From Neofusicoccum parvum (taxonomy: Eukaryota > Ascomycota > Dothideomycetes > Botryosphaeriales > Botryosphaeriaceae), in NCBI GenBank assembly GCA_020912385.1, contig CP087214.1, positions 1,798,001 through 1,862,000 of the forward strand: DNA of 64,000 nt, in the 5' to 3' direction. The number at the start of each line of letters is the position of its first letter. Positions within the stretch are counted from its first letter, which is position 1. Below, one piece after another: positions 44,218-55,118 of this stretch. A program made the translations under genes and the position numbers. The notes below the pieces were generated by a model. The model saw only the letters and a program-made list of their open reading frames with translations, was not told where the DNA came from and searched no databases.

Positions 44218-45151
44218 ATGGCAGAGGATCCAAGCCCTGCACTCCTCAGTTCAGCCTGGGGAGTTGCTTTGGCAATTCTCCTCCTCATCAATTTGAAGAA
44301 CTTACCATTCATGTGGCATGTAAGAGCAAGGCCACAAATTCATATCACGCCAGGGCTCTAGCTAAACAGAGCTAACTCAACAGTTCCGCTTTCTGAGAGC
44401 TCTGACCACCCGCTTGCGAGGTCTCAAGTCCCGTCGACCTCTCAGTCCTGAGTGCCTATTCCTCCCTGCCATCAGCGCGACGCGCGCGCCCCTCACGGAA
44501 TGTGACTACAACTTCCACAAGTCGAACTCGACCTACTTCACCGACCTCGACATCTCCCGTGGCAACCATAGCCTGCTACTATTCGGCAATGAGATTCAGA
44601 CCCGGTACGGCCAAAAGAAACCGATGATGATCCTTGGGGGTGTTCAGTGCGTCTTTCGTCGGGAGATCAAGCCCTATCAGCCGTACGAACTTTGGACGCG
44701 CGTTCTGAGCTGGGACGAGAAATGGGTGTATATCGTCACTCACTTCGTGGAGCGGGATCGATTTGTCCCGGACGACTACTACTTTCAGCCCAAAGTGGCG
44801 CGTGAGAAAAACACGAAGGTCAACATGGGCGACGGAAAAACGACTTTGGGAGGACACAAGGAGACACAACCGCTGAAGAAAATTTTCGCCTCGTCCGTGG
44901 CTCGTTATGTTTTCAAGGAGGGCCGCGTGACAGTTCAGCCGGAGAGGATACTCCGGCGAGCGCATTTGCTGCCGTCGAATGGTCCTGAAGATAGTGGGTT
45001 TATGGACCCTCTTGAGAATACAGTGGAAGACCTGAGGAGGGACAGACTGGCCGTTGCTCAGTTGCGGGACGGCTGGGACGGGGTGCATGCACTTTTCAAA
45101 GGGAACGAGAAGCTGGTGCTCGGCCGTTACACAGATCTTCTCTGGCGATGA
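44218..45151 (+). CDS. Hotdog-fold thioesterase-like protein (Them6-like), membrane-anchored
   Basis: Exon 1 44218-44319 and exon 2 44384-45151 (64-bp intron with a CTAAC branch, phase 0) give 289 aa. Exon 1 encodes an N-terminal membrane anchor (WGVALAILLLINLKNLPFMWH). Exon 2 begins FRFLRALTTRLRG and contains the hotdog signature region CDYNFHKSNSTYFTDLDISRGNH, where the conserved Asp and Asn/His positions of 4HBT-like enzymes are visible. It continues with LGGVQCVFRREIKPYQPYELWTRVLSWDEKWVYIVTHFV, a typical hotdog beta-sheet run. The C-terminal part is helical and charged. The family probably hydrolyses acyl-CoA or related thioesters, but the substrate is unknown. Confidence 0.87.
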
Positions 45152-47873
45152 GGTCTTGGGCCCCGACAACACAAGGGAAGGAGAGAACGATGGGGAGAAA
45201 AGGAGTATTCCGTAGATAATTGTTGGATCGTGCGCGTGAGTCAGCGTAGCGAAGCCCGTGAAACTGTGGAACAAGCAAGGATAACACGAGGGAATCAGCT
45301 AAGCCTGTGTTACTCGAAAAGCAACGCGGGAAATCTTCCATACCTGAGCATACGGATCCATGCCCAATCGGAATCGAGCCGATGATAACTCATAAACTGT
45401 GATCCTGTCTGTAACAGGAGTGCCTCTGTAACAGGAGTGCCTCTGTTACGTACTATGTTTATGCTAGCCGCATCAGGTAATAATCGAGCGTAACAGGGTA
45501 CTGCCCGAGCGGCCCCGCACCTCAACATTTTCTCGAGTTCGTCTTGTTCATTTCTTCCGCAGCATAAGATCAGCCAAGAATGCCTATTCTATGTAAAAGT
45601 AGGTATATTCTTACGTATCCGAAGATTTCCCTCGGCCGGGAATGGCATGGGGTGACAACACTGGACGAAGAAGACCTGGTGTTCTCATATTCCACCAGAA
45701 TCTCAGTGGTTTCTCTGTTGTTCCTTTCGGATCATCGCAGTACAGCGTTGAAAATTAGCGAGATATTCTTCACGGAATCTGACCGATAGCCGGGCTGCTG
45801 CCTGTTGTTAGGCCCATCACTCGGCCGAAAGAAAATCCCACTGGCCATATTTACCGAGTGTTGCCGAGTGTTGCCGAGCCCATCTCTTCCGCGTAAGTTC
45901 AGTCATAATGCCGGTGTCTTTTCCATGTGAAAAGATGACGTAGCCAATCTTGTCCTCAAGAACAGTGTGCTACTTCTGGGGTATTGAGCGACAGTGTTTA
46001 CTGGATCAAGGGAGACTGAACATCCTTTGGCAGACGGAGACTTCCAGACTTTCCGGCATGATGGTCGGGGCATGATGTCCAAAAGAATAATGGCGTAGGA
46101 TTTTCGGGTTTCTAGCTGCTCATATGGTCTAGGAAATCAACATAAATCAAAGTCAAGGCGGAGATACCACAAAAGCTACCCTCTAACAAGAATGGTAACG
46201 CTAGGTCGCTACAATGTTGCAGGCAATTAAGCTATGTTGTCAATAGCTGGCAGCCATTTCGCTAGACAAATTTGAGATACTAGATTGTTTACTGGGGTCC
46301 CTTTACCCCTCCTTTCGTTGTTTGGAGAGTCACGTGATTGAGCCTTTCACAGGGTCATTTTGTGTGCTTGACGACCCGGCTGTGTGGACATTCCCTGGGT
46401 CGAAAGGACGCTGTAACCACAACGCCCACACACTTGAATTGTTGCTGCATCAAGGTTCAAAAATAGCACCGGGCAGGTCTTGCTGGCGTGTCGTGCAGTC
46501 CAGAAAGTCATAGCGAAGCCACAATTTGAGATCTTCCGCCACAGCAGAAAGGTGCGGGTTTAGCGTCTGGCACTAGATGTCAGGGAGGCGGGCGAATGTT
46601 TCAGTGCGCTCTAAAGCCTAGTGGAGCCATTGGAATGCTCGAATTTCCTGTTTAGGAATAGCGATCCACGAGCCACCACAAGCCATCCGCTTCGCCATCG
46701 TCAATGTCAAATACTCGATCGAACCCAAGTAGCCAGCTCACTGCTGTGGATGGAGTGTCCACGGCGGGGTGATCTTTGGTATCTGAAGCCGAGAATAGCA
46801 GGCAGCGGTGGAAAAGAAAACAGTGATGGCGATTTCAGGAGCTGGGGCAACTAGCGTCACAAAATTACTCGTATCCAATTACGCTTGCATTCGGTTGCAA
46901 TTTCACTCGAAGGCCTAAGTATCAGCAGAGCGGCATTTCGGTCTTGATCTACGTCTTCACGGACCATCCACCAACAGGCAAGAGAGAGGTCGAGGTCTCT
47001 GGTCATCAAAACAACACGAGCGCCTGCGACCAGCACTGCGGGAACCAACACTAGGCAGCGGCATAGCCACGTTTTTAGTGGTCAAGGAGGGAAGAGGAGG
47101 GAATCGCAACGGGGCGTGGGCTTGGGGGCCAATATGCTGGCGTTGCCGTTGTCGTTCGCAGGAGACGGGCGGACCAGGAACCAGGGACGGCGGGGGGTGG
47201 TCCGGGGTCCCTGGGCGCGGGCGGCTCGTGCGGCGTCGGAACACGGCAGGCAGCAGCATGCTCCGCTGGCGCTCAAGAGGAGAGCAGGATGGAAGCAAGG
47301 GACAAGGGACGGGGCGCGCGGTGCGGCGGGCGGCGGCAGGAGGCAAAACACGTCGCGATTCGAAAGACACGGAACCTGTTTGGGGCTTGGCATCGGCTGT
47401 CGCAGAAGCGTGGCGCAGCACGATCAGCGGGTTGCAGGCGAGCTGGACCTGCGTGAATTTCTGCATCGACGAGTAGCGCGGCGGCTGCTGACGCCCGGCG
47501 CCAGCGCACCCGCCGGCGGGATACGAGGGCAGGAACGCGCAGAACCCGGCGGCGAAGGGCGCGCGAGGCCGTCTCTGCTGCCCGGCGGCGCGCTGGTGCT
47601 TGACGTTGGAGGCTGAAAGAAGGGTGGACAGGCTGTCAAGCGTCGGACAAGCTCTGCCAAGCTTCGATCGCCTCCCGGGGCTGCGCGCTGACATCACCCC
47701 CCGGCCCAGCCAGACCAGCGCCTGCCGCCGATGATGTCGGACACAGCCCTGCCCGCCGGCGCCTGCCCGGGGGCCATGCGTCCTGCCAGCCCGTTCAAAT
47801 GCACCCCGAGCCCGCGTGCGCGGCCGTCTGATCTCCCCTCCAGTCTTTCCCCACACCGTCGACCGCCGCGACC
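45152..47873. other. Long gene-poor stretch, 2.7 kb
   Basis: The first 1.7 kb is AT-richer than the surrounding genes and has only short ORFs. The last kilobase (46.9-47.87) is GC-rich with Arg/Pro/Ser ORFs on both strands that look like chance. It contains two short tandem repeats (45408-45449; gtgttgccga twice near 45858-45880). I see no reverse transcriptase, transposase or terminal repeats. Confidence 0.45.
45408..45449. repeat. 17-bp tandem repeat, about 2.5 copies
   Basis: tctgtaacaggagtgcc occurs twice in perfect tandem, followed by a partial third copy tctgttac. The unit contains an imperfect inverted arrangement of CTGTTAC/GTAACAG. Confidence 0.85.
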
Positions 47874-49463
47874 ATGCCGACTCTGCGCGCCTGCTTCGCT
47901 GCTGCTGCCGGCCTCGCTGGCCTCGCCCACGCTGCCGAGCAGCCCGGCCCCAAGGTCGTCGGCTTCGAGATCGCCAAATCGCGCCGCCAGGCCCTGGCCA
48001 CGCTTGCCCGCCGCAACCTGGCCCGCCGCGACACCGTCTCCGCAAGCCTGACCAACTTCCGCTCGCTCTACCAGATCAACGTGACCGTCGGCACTCCGCC
48101 GCAGCAGCTGGGCCTCCAGATCGACACCGGCAGCAGCGACGTGTGGTTCCCCTACGCCGGCTCCAGCCAGTGCATGCAGGGCGGCTGCGAGTCCGCCTTC
48201 GACCCGGACCAGTCGTCGACATTCGAGGACATTGGTCAGGGCCAGTTCAAGATCCAGTATGTCGACGGCACCACCATTTCCGGCGACTACGCCCGCGACG
48301 TCCTGTCCATTGGCAACACCGAGATCCGCAACATGACCATGGCTGTGGCCACCGACTCCGACGACACCCCAGAGGGAATCATGGGCGTGGGCTTTGTCCA
48401 GGACGAAACCCTTGCTCAGTCGGACAACATTACTTACCCGAACGTGCCTGTGCAGCTTGTGCAGCAAGGGTTCATCAACAGCGTCGCCTACAGCCTGTGG
48501 CTGAACGATCTCGGTACGCTTCCCAACCGTGAATTCGCCGCCTTCAACTGCTGACGAGAAACAGACTCCAGCTCGGGCAATGTCCTGTTCGGCGGCGTCG
48601 ACAGCGACAAGTATGACGGGGACCTGATTGGTCTGCCCATCCAGCCAGATTCGCAAAGCGGCTCGATAACCTCCTTCACCGTCGCCATGTCGTCTCTGAA
48701 CATCAAGGCTGGCGGTGGCAACAGCGTCTACAGCCAGAGCAACCTGGACTTGCCCGCTATCCTGGACAGTGGCACCACACTAACGCTCCTGCCCGACAGC
48801 ATTGCCAACGAAATCATCCAAGGTGTCGGTGCCCGCAACAGCCAAGACTTCGGCTACGTCGTGAACTGCAGCATCGGTACCACGGGCGCTGCCATCGAAT
48901 TCGGATTCGGCGGTTCGGACGGCCCAACCATCAGCGTGGGCATGGATGAGATGGTGCTCCCCATCACCGACGATGAGGGTCGGCCTGCACGCTTCCGGGG
49001 CAGTGGCGAAGAGGCGTGTACCTTCGGCATCGAGCCGGCCGGCAGCGCTCCCATCCTGCTGGGTGACACGTTTATGCGCTCGGCCTACGTCGTGTACGAC
49101 TTGCACAACAACCAGATCGCCCTCGCCAACACGAAATTCAACGCCACCTCCTCCAACATCCAGGAGATTACCAACACCACAATCCCAGGCGTCAGTAAGG
49201 TCGCATCCAGCCTGACCGTCACGCAGACCGCCACCGGCCCCATTCGCGAATCTGGTGGTCTTGCCACTGGCGGTGCCAGTGCTACCGCTGAAGCCGGCAC
49301 TGGCACCTTCAACCTTGGCTCGACTAGCACAGCTGGATCATCGTCCAAGAAGGGTGCGGCGGTTGGTCTTCCGGCTCCGAGAATTGCGCTTGAGACGGTG
49401 ATGTGCGGCATTGTCGTCGTGCTCTCTGCCATGTTTGGCGGCAGTTTGATGATTCTGATTTAG
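47874..49463 (+). CDS. GPI-anchored-type aspartic protease (yapsin/OpsB-like)
   Basis: Exon 1 47874-48513 and exon 2 48565-49463 (51-bp intron, phase 1) give 512 aa. Signal peptide MPTLRACFAAAAGLAGLAHA; propeptide with basic pairs (RR at several sites before the mature start). Mature enzyme of the pepsin A1 family: first catalytic motif IDTGSSDVWFP, second motif ILDSGTTLTLLP; FGGVDSDKYDGDLIGLP and GDTFMRSAYVVYDL are the usual landmarks. The last 80 residues are Ser/Thr/Gly-rich and end in a hydrophobic tail (VMCGIVVVLSAMFGGSLMILI), a GPI-attachment signal. Such enzymes process cell-wall and secreted proteins at the plasma membrane or wall. It converges with the S1/P1 nuclease gene, 326 bp apart. 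Confidence 0.94.
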
Positions 49464-49789
49464 CGGAGCATCTACGTGGAGCATTTAGTTTTCTCTTCCT
49501 TGTTCAACTTGAGGCGTACAGTCCAACCATGGACGAATTCTTGCATGTGTTATTTTCTGAGGGGGTTGGATAAACATGGGTTCTTGGTCTAGAACCAGGG
49601 TGGTGGTTCGAAATGCATAGAAGTAGCAGGATATGACACACGAGAACACGAATACATCTTACATCTTTTACCTCAGTCCACCCTCACTTGATGCTGTCCG
49701 TATATCCCTTTCGCACCATCAACCCGTGCTTAGACCATGATTAGCTCTAGTACGCTTCACAGGACCTCTTCGAACTCTTTTCGCCTCCT
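49464..49789. other. Convergent 3' flank, 326 bp
   Basis: Shared terminator region of the aspartic protease and S1/P1 nuclease genes. AT-richer than either gene. No specific signal could be pinned down. Confidence 0.4.
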
Positions 49790-50871
49790 TCAAGCTCCTT
49801 CGTTAGGACCACCCACCCACGACGGACTCGTCTGCACCACGACCTCCCTCCCTCCATCAAATCGCCCTTCCACCAAGCGATTCAACCAGACGGCCAACCT
49901 CAACGCCGCCTTGCTCACCTGCAGCTCGACAATCGGCCACGCTCCCTCAGCGTACCCACTCGTTGCCAGATCCGTCCCGTTGTACCGCTGCGCGTAGACG
50001 TAGTCACACGTCCACGCGTTGCTCTCGCGCGCCCACGCCAGCGCGCACGCCACCGGGGTCGCCGGGTCGGCGCAGGCCAGCCAGTCGGCCGTCGGCTCGG
50101 GGAAGGCGTCGGCCAGGATGCGCGGGAGCAGGCGGCGCGCGAACCACGGGTGCAGCCCGGACGCGTTGGGGAAGACGGCAACGCCGGCGTCCTGGTAGAT
50201 GATGCGCCCGTCCCAGACGGCGTGCAGCTCCGTGCTCTCGTTCGCGAACGTCACCGGGAACAGGTTGCCGCCCGCGGCGACGCCGCTGGCGTGCAGCGGC
50301 TGCGCGATGTCGCCGATGAAGTGGGCCACCCACTTCAGCGCGTAGGAGCAGGTGAGGTTGGTGCCCGCGGCCGAGGCGAAGGCGCCGGCTTTGGCGGCGG
50401 CGACGCAGGAGCGGAGGATCGAGGTTTGGTTCGCGATGGCCGAGACGACGCAGCCGCCGGACGTGCAGTCGCGGTGGTAGTAGACGTTGCAGAAGGAGGG
50501 CGGCTGTTTGGTCTGTCAGCCCGGTCGTGGCCTTGCGGTGGCCCCATCCACGCGTTCCACCAGCCCCCGCTCCGCTCCCCCCGAACGCTTCCCCGGGATC
50601 GTGTACGTACATCGTCGGCCGAGTCGATCCAGTGCCATTGGTACGAGAACGCACCCTCGTCCGTGTGCGCGTACGCGTCTGCCCACGCCGCGGCGTTGCC
50701 AATCGACCCGTTGTACTCCGGCTCCAGGATCTGCGCCAGCACCGACGCTGTGTACTTCGTCAGGAACTCCTCCGCCATGAAGCCGATCTGCTGGTGGACG
50801 TCGGTGTTCCATGCTGACGCGACCGAGGCAGCGAGCAGCGCACTGCCGGCAATCGAAAGAAGGCGAGGCAT
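49790..50871 (-). CDS. Secreted S1/P1-type nuclease
   Basis: Exon 1 50871-50611 and exon 2 50503-49790 (107-bp intron, phase 0) give 324 aa, typical length. Signal peptide MPRLLSIAGSALLAASVASA, so the mature protein starts with Trp (WNTDVHQQIGF), the residue whose N-terminus ligates zinc. Further zinc-ligand segments: YQWHWIDSADD, LKWVAHFIGDIAQPLH (H-x3-D and final H) and STELHAVWDG. Cysteines for disulfides occur in CNVYYHRDC and SGGCVV. The enzyme cleaves single-stranded DNA and RNA and removes 3' phosphates from nucleotides, usually for phosphate or nucleoside scavenging. TATA-like sequence lies about 60 bp upstream. Confidence 0.94.
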
Positions 50872-51583
50872 GGTGGTGGATCTGTTCGACGCCCGTGTCT
50901 GAGGTGGCGGTGGTCAGGTCAACTGCGGCTTTATATGGGACGGCGGTCAGGCTGGGTGGACGTGGTCGGGGTGGCGCCGCAAGAGCCGGTCGTCGTGGGT
51001 CATGCAGGTACGGCGTCGAGGTGCATCGTCCGTGGAACGTCGTTTGCGTTGCGGCGGTGCCGGCTATGCGGAAGCGCTTATCATCGGAGAGCGGCGATGG
51101 TGGGAAGAAAGGTGGAGATGTAGAGCGAGCTCCTGCTTATCACAGGAAGGATGGCCACTGTGGCTGCTGGCTCGAAGGATGGGAGACGGCGCAGCCGAAG
51201 AGGCACGGAGGTGTGGAGATGAGGTCGGTGGGGATATCGATAAGCTTTCCCTCCACTCCCCTTGCAATTGGCACGCGACACATTCCCCACCGGCTCTTCG
51301 TGGTCCTTCATTGTCCAAAGACCTTTTCACTTTTCTGATGATATACAAGATCCCATGTCTACCATTCTTCTTAGTTGCTGTGCAGAATGAGGAAGCCTGG
51401 TCGCAAGCATGCTCGTTGATGCCCCCATAGAGCTGAGAGTGCCTTTGTATGGCATATTCCCAGCATTGAATAACTCTAAAGCATATACGCCAGCCAATCT
51501 CCGGCTAACCCAAATGTTCTCCACACATTTTTCGATTCACAAAGGAAATCATCAATCTGTCGCGTGAAGAAGCTGAAATACTC
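50872..51583. other. Intergenic region, 712 bp
   Basis: Promoter of the S1/P1 nuclease and 3' flank of the next minus-strand gene. Contains the TATA-like site at 50929-50936. Confidence 0.4.
50929..50936 (-). promoter_or_regulatory. TATA-like element of the S1/P1 nuclease gene
   Basis: ATATAAAG on the minus strand, about 58-65 bp upstream of the ATG at 50871. Confidence 0.45.
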
Positions 51584-52722
51584 TCAAGACTCATCAGATC
51601 GCGGCAGGAGAATCATCTTCGTTCCCGTCGAGTCCAGAATGATGCAGGGCATCTCAGATTTCTGGCAATCATTGCAAGCCTGACGCATCTCAAGGCCGGA
51701 TGACCACTCCGTCGTTCTCTTCAGGTCAAAGAAGCTTGCCATGCAATCCCTGCTCTTCTCTTGTACCCAGGCGCGGAATAGAAGCGGAGCTACCAGTTGG
51801 CGGTCTTTGATGAACAGAATATTGCCATCCCAGCCCTGAGGATCTTCAACCTGAATCTGATCTGCACCCTTCATTCTTCCATCAGAAAGTAGGTAGATGA
51901 GTGGGAGTTTGGTTCCATATGCGGTCTGGTGGTAAATCTTCCTCCGTCCCCTCTTCTTGGCCTGTTGCGATGGAAGCTCAGATGAAATCTCATCCTGGGT
52001 TGTCGCTTGGGGTGCAGGATTCTTCCCGGGACGTCCTCGCTTTCTGTTGGGCAGAGGAAGAGCCGAGTGCCCTTCTTCATCGCCGGTCAACCGAGCCAGC
52101 GAGAGAGGAGAAGGAGAGCGGTTGTTGGCAGTATCGTCATGCCCGTCTGGCGATCGCGAGGTCGGGGATTTCTGGAGCTCTAGAGTTCCTTGATTGGTCT
52201 GTAGTAGGATTTTTGACGATTGTTCGGGATCTTTTGCGTTGTCCGCACGTTGGTGGCGCGGGGACGAGGGTGGAGGGCGGTCGTCGGGGACTTTAGATCC
52301 AGGCACGAGACCACCCTCAAGCTCAGCTTTCCTGAAGAAATACTCGCTGATTCCCGTGACCAACTGCTTTTTCAGACGTGACGCCTCGGCCCTCTCTTCT
52401 TTTCATTGTTAGCTGATCTACCTATAGAGTCATGTGGGCGACTCACCATCGAGACTTTTCTTCTCGCGCTCAATTATGGCCCACTCATTCTTCTTGTCAC
52501 GCTCAAAGGCATCCCGCTCAGCTAAACGGGTCAGCCAGCCATTCGCGAGATACAATGATCTCGACTCACCTGCAAGCTGGAGCCTCTCGCGTTCGAGCTT
52601 GGCTTTCTCGTTTGCGATCGGGCCTGAACCATGAGCCGGGGGCGTCGAACAGGCGTTTATGCTTACTCACGAACAGTGTTTTCGGGCGCCGTTGAAAAGA
52701 CGTCGTCGCTGGGGGCCGACAT
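51584..52722 (-). CDS. Charged, AT-hook-like nuclear protein of unknown function (4 exons)
   Basis: Exons 52722-52671, 52623-52570, 52521-52447 and 52398-51584 give 331 aa; all three introns are 47-48 bp and phase 1. The first 100 residues form a highly charged helix (EKAKLERERLQLAERDAFERDKKNEWAIIEREKK). The middle is disordered with RKRGRPGKNP, an AT-hook-like motif, and KKRGRRK. The C-terminal 120 residues look folded: KLPLIYLLSDGRMKGADQI, WDGNILFIKDRQLVAPLLFRAW and a Cys pair (ACNDCQKSEMPC). The exon 4 acceptor is ambiguous by three bases (52398 or 52395), both in frame. DNA or chromatin binding is plausible from the basic motifs. I do not recognise the family. Confidence 0.75.
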
Positions 52723-52882
52723 CTTGGGCAGAGGCGGCAGGGATGGAGATTGGGTGACGCGAAGCAGAAGGCCGCGGGAGGACGCGGGGGCACGTGATCG
52801 CTTCCCTGCAGTGTTGGCGGCAGGAACCACGGGATTTTGCGCTCACTTCAGAATCACGCCATGGACACGCCTCGCTATTCTC

Positions 52883-54442
52883 TCACTCGAATCCCAGCTC
52901 CCTGTTGGCGAATGCCCTGATGCGCCGCTCCGCCGCCGTCACTCCTTCCTCCTCGACATCAAACGCCACGAGTCCAAGCATCCGCTTTCCTTCGAGGCTC
53001 AAGATGTCCGCCGGCCGACCTCGGTCCTCATGGTCCCTTTCCGTCTTGGTTCCTTCGGCCACCGGAAAGTCCGGTGGTGGCATCCCGGACAGGAACGCCT
53101 TGCGTTGCTCCTTCAGGTTGGCGACATTGTATCTCGTGAGCGGCACCACCGGAACATACGCCACCGATGAGTCTTCCGAGCCAGTGTGCTCATACTCGAC
53201 TTTGTGCACCATGTCGCAGTGCCAGAAAACATAGTCTCCAGCCTCTATCTCCGGCACGCTGACCACCGTCTTGTCCATCTGCAATCCCGGATGCCCTGCC
53301 ACGCTCTCATGTCAGAATCGCATGCTTCGTCACCAAATCGTATGTCTTACAGCTTTGCTTGAGCACTTGACCCATCCCGGGTGCTGCTCCATAGAAGTAC
53401 GTGCTCTCCATATCCAGCTTTCCCTCGTCATCAAAAAACGGACGCAGGAGCATGTAGGCTGTGCTCAATTTGATGTCGGGCAGCAGCTGTAGCGTTCCTT
53501 TTCCTGGCCCATTATTGGCCATGGAGAGCCATCCCTGGATGCTTCGGAAAACGGAGCACGCTCCTGGGCCACCGTACAGGTCTGTCACTGCATCTGCACG
53601 GTGCGTCATGTCCCAGGCGTCGTATTCCTCCCACCGTCCTTCCCAGATTGCGCGGTAGCAAGCGCTGTACGAGTGGTCCTCCCATCTTTCGATGGAGCCG
53701 TTGTCCAGGTGCTCTGGCAGCATGTGGGACACACCCGCCTCACGGACACGGAAACGGTCGGCGTACATGGCCTGGCTTTTGAGGTCCACCTCAACTTGCT
53801 CCGAACCAACCGTGTACAGTTGGCTCATGGCTATCTGCGCCTTGATCATGTTGGGATGGGAGCGAGCTTCCAGCTGCCCCGGAGTCCAGTAAGCCTTCCA
53901 TGTGTGCGGCTTTTCTTCCGGAAAGCCAGTAACGTCCGAGTGTGCCCGCACGTAGTCCAGCATGTCTTTCTTCCATTTCAGAGCTTGCTCGGCTGAGACG
54001 ACACCCTTGACGACGCAGCAACCTTGTGCTTTGATCTTCTCTGCAACCACTGGGGAGAACTTTCCGTTCTCTTGGATGTCGTCATATCCCACGATGGTTA
54101 TCGACTGCGTATCCATCTCAGCGTCACGAATCACAGGTTCATGCTCTTGGGCTGACTTACGCTAGGGCCTTGTTTCTCAATCTCAGCAGCTCTCTCGCTG
54201 ATGGCCGACTGCAGCCTCTCCCAACTCTTCTGCAAGGCTTCGTACTTTTCTGGCACCACGAGCCGTCTCTTAACGTCCAAAAAACGCTTGTCGAGCGGCG
54301 GCGGCTTATCACCATCAGTGCTCGCCCATGCTTCCGGGCTTACAACCTTCTGCAGGCGCTTGAAAGCCCTAGTGTCTGGGCCTGGTGGTGCCGAAGAATG
54401 TCCTGACGCTGGTGATGTTGATACTACAGCCGCAATAGCCAT
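52883..54442 (-). CDS. DUF1479 family protein, putative Fe(II)/2-oxoglutarate-type dioxygenase
   Basis: Three exons (54442-54161, 54116-53351, 53295-52883) give 486 aa. Residues 1-94 are helical. The core follows: KIKAQGCCVVKGVVSAEQAL, WTPGQLEARSHPNM, and LPEHLDNGSIERWED, with an H-x-D pair near residue 230 suited to iron binding. Then come CSVFRSIQGWLSMANNGPGKGTLQLLPD and HPGLQMDKTVVSVPEIEAGDYVFWHCDMVHKVE, which supplies the distal His. This matches DUF1479/YbiU-type proteins, which have a double-stranded beta-helix dioxygenase fold; the substrate is not established. Intron 1 is only 44 bp. The gene is divergent from an UNC93-like transporter across 676 bp, suggesting joint regulation. Confidence 0.9.
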
Positions 54443-55118
54443 CTTGGATGGTGTTGAGTAAGCTGATGGCGATTCCTTCGTGGGCGTGGTGTGCGGTGAG
54501 GATTTCCCTCAGGTTGGGCCGTCGGCTCCCACTTTTGATAACACTTTATCGATACAGCCATGCCACCCAAAAACGCTACATCGGGATTGAAGAGGCTCGA
54601 AAAAACAGGGCCGCGGGCATGCAAGATATGGCGGTGGGCATCTCAGACGATAAGGTGCTCTTTGGTGTCCTCCCACTTTCTTATTTTTATCACTTTTTCA
54701 CTCAAGGACGTTATCGTAGTGGACGGCTCTTACGGTGGATTATGATTGCGGACAAGCGCGAACAGGCAACAACCCCTTCATCAGAACCCCGCTTCAATCT
54801 AGTGCATGAACCCCGGCAATGTAACGCTCACACTGCATAGCGGATGCTGACCTTCAGCCTCTCAGGTGCGTTTTATTGGATGGTGCATGCGGATCAACAT
54901 GCCCATATGCTTCTTTGCGCGGAACTCCTTACCTCTTTTACAGTACCGTGGCACGAGATGCAAGATAGCGCCAGTGATAACAATCGATGCGGTGCCACTC
55001 AGCGGGAGCCGTATCATGCCGCAGGAAGAACGATAATCACGGGAGACATGTCCTGCTAATCTACAATCATATAAAGCTCTACGCCGAGCGTCGTTTGCAA
55101 CCTTGTTCATCGGCAATC
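54443..55118. promoter_or_regulatory. Shared divergent promoter, DUF1479 / UNC93-like pair
   Basis: 676 bp between the two ATG codons, AT-richer than the genes, with no supported ORF in between. ATATAAAG at 55069-55076 is a TATA candidate for the transporter, 43 bp before its ATG. A GATA site (GATAA) occurs several times in the region, for example near 54648, 54977 and 55032, consistent with nitrogen-type regulation, but such short sites are common by chance. Confidence 0.45.
55069..55076 (+). promoter_or_regulatory. TATA-like element of the UNC93-like gene
   Basis: ATATAAAG, 43 bp upstream of the ATG at 55119. Confidence 0.45.

Noticed and set aside
45361..45425. tRNA-like T-arm on the minus strand (atcgg-ctcgatt-ccgat)
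   Set aside because: The five-base stem pairs, but no matching acceptor stem, D-arm or anticodon arm could be built around it.
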